Made by a program: the position numbers and the translations under genes
Assembly: GCF_000741255.1 (NCBI RefSeq)
Contig: NZ_JGZB01000010.1
Coordinates: 1 to 64,000, forward strand
Direction of reading: 5' to 3'
DNA from: Bifidobacterium magnum
GTDB taxonomy: Bacteria > Actinomycetota > Actinomycetes > Actinomycetales > Bifidobacteriaceae
Length of the DNA: 64,000 nucleotides
Notes under the pieces: model-generated
What the model was told of the DNA's origin: nothing
Database searches by the model: none
Seen by the model: the letters and a program-made list of their open reading frames with translations, nothing else
In this document: piece by piece, positions 63,245-64,000 of the stretch
Numbering within the stretch: position 1 is the first letter of the stretch
How the letters are laid out: every line of letters begins with the position of its first letter

Positions 63245-64000
63245 ATGCGTCGTGGTCCGCTGCAGGCCGGCGAGAAAGTTCAGTTCACCGACCGCAAGTC
63301 CAACAAAATTACGGATCAGCTCGTGGCGGGCGGCGTCACGCAAACCCCGCACGGCATCATTCTCCATGACGACGTGATCGGCGGAGGCGAGGGCGTGGTG
63401 GTGACCACCGTCAACGCGAAACGCGAGGCGCAAGTCAATCCCGACCATCCCGAACGCGACGCGAACAAGCCGTGGAAGGCGGCGCGCGCCATCGGCGGCT
63501 GGCAGTACAGCGTGATGCGCCCGCGCCTGGCCGACTATGTGCTCTCCATGCCGCGCGGCGCGCAAATCATGTACCCCAAGGACATCGCGCAGGTGATCCA
63601 GCTGGGTGACATCCGCACGGGCATGCGCGTGCTCGAATCGGGCGCGGGCTCGGGCGCCATGAGCATCAACCTGCTCGACGCGGTCACGCCGGGCGGATCC
63701 CTGACCACGATCGAGCTGCGCCCCGAGTTCGCGAAGGTCGCCATGGCCAACGCCACGCTGTACTTCGGTTCGCGCCCCGACTGGTGGCGCCTTTTGGACG
63801 GCGACTTCGACTCCGTGGCCGCCACGCTGGAAGAACACTGGTTCGACCGTGTGGTTCTCGACATGCTCGACCCGTGGAACCGTTTGGACGCCGCGTGGCG
63901 CGTGACGGCGCCCGGCGGCGTGCTCACCTGCTATGTGACGACCACCACGCAGATGGACCGCCTGTGCCAGGCCCTCCACGAGTCGGGACGCTGGACCGAG
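63245..64000 (+). CDS. trmI: tRNA (adenine-58-N1)-methyltransferase (window-truncated)
   Basis: Methylates A58 of tRNA. The first 252 codons are present and the gene runs off the window. A basic N-terminal domain is followed by the SAM-binding Rossmann fold, with V-L-E-S-G-A-G-S-G-A-M near 128-138 and V-L-D-M-L-D-P-W near 202-209. AAGGAG (63234-63239) sits five bases before ATG 63245. In actinobacteria this gene is usually followed by the proteasome-type genes, which would lie beyond the edge. Confidence 0.93.
   Translation, partial: MRRGPLQAGEKVQFTDRKSNKITDQLVAGGVTQTPHGIILHDDVIGGGEGVVVTTVNAKREAQVNPDHPERDANKPWKAARAIGGWQYSVMRPRLADYVLSMPRGAQIMYPKDIAQVIQLGDIRTGMRVLESGAGSGAMSINLLDAVTPGGSLTTIELRPEFAKVAMANATLYFGSRPDWWRLLDGDFDSVAATLEEHWFDRVVLDMLDPWNRLDAAWRVTAPGGVLTCYVTTTTQMDRLCQALHESGRWTE

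Noticed and set aside
63221..63979. A 252-codon minus-strand frame at the window end
   Set aside because: It is opposite trmI, has no ribosome binding site and is His/Arg/Ala-rich as antisense of GC-rich genes usually is.

Overview
The window looks like chromosome of a Bifidobacterium (high-GC actinobacterium). The backbone is GC-rich, strong Shine-Dalgarno sequences are common, GTG starts are frequent, and the gene order argC-J-B-D-F-R-G-H, tRNA-Gln-glmU-rsfS, gltB-gltD and mazG-ldh is typical of that genus. No species call is possible from sequence alone.

Region 1 (1-8845) is the arginine biosynthesis operon, entered at the catalytic Cys of argC and running argJ, argB, argD, argF, argR, argG, argH. 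The genes overlap or nearly abut, and the operon ends in an overlapping HD-domain gene. Region 2 (8994-28676) is mostly housekeeping: tyrS, an Arg-rich repeat protein, a HAD phosphatase, TlyA methyltransferase, a Trk/Ktr potassium system, NAD kinase, recN with an upstream LexA-like box, thrC, proA, nadD, prs, tRNA-Gln, glmU, rsfS and a histidine phosphatase. It closes with a Ser/Thr-rich membrane protein whose start is separated from its body by a T7 run.

Region 3 (28875-53530) is accessory and mosaic. Two identical tRNA-Ala(GGC) genes are followed by an AT-rich three-gene restriction-modification-like island: a split N6-adenine methylase plus a GIY-YIG/SF2 helicase protein. Next an IS607-family element (serine recombinase TnpA and RuvC nuclease TnpB) interrupts mazG. 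L-lactate dehydrogenase, an SRAP protein, an SDR-like oxidoreductase and a GIY-YIG/DUF4357 protein follow. A divergently placed three-gene set (PD-(D/E)XK-like membrane protein, TerB-like protein, glycine-zipper membrane protein) is the best candidate here for an undescribed defence-type module. Then come an MGMT-like gene, a broken FtsX-type permease, a Fic protein and a truncated phzF fused tail-to-tail with a truncated zinc-finger gene.

Region 4 (53686-64000) returns to the backbone: YccF protein, gltB-gltD glutamate synthase, a small membrane protein, a glycogen-synthase-type glycosyltransferase, a Bcp peroxiredoxin and the start of trmI. Nitrogen assimilation (gltBD), glutamate-derived amino acids (arg genes, proA) and threonine synthesis are thus represented together. 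The accessory middle carries several independent scars of insertion, deletion and frameshift.
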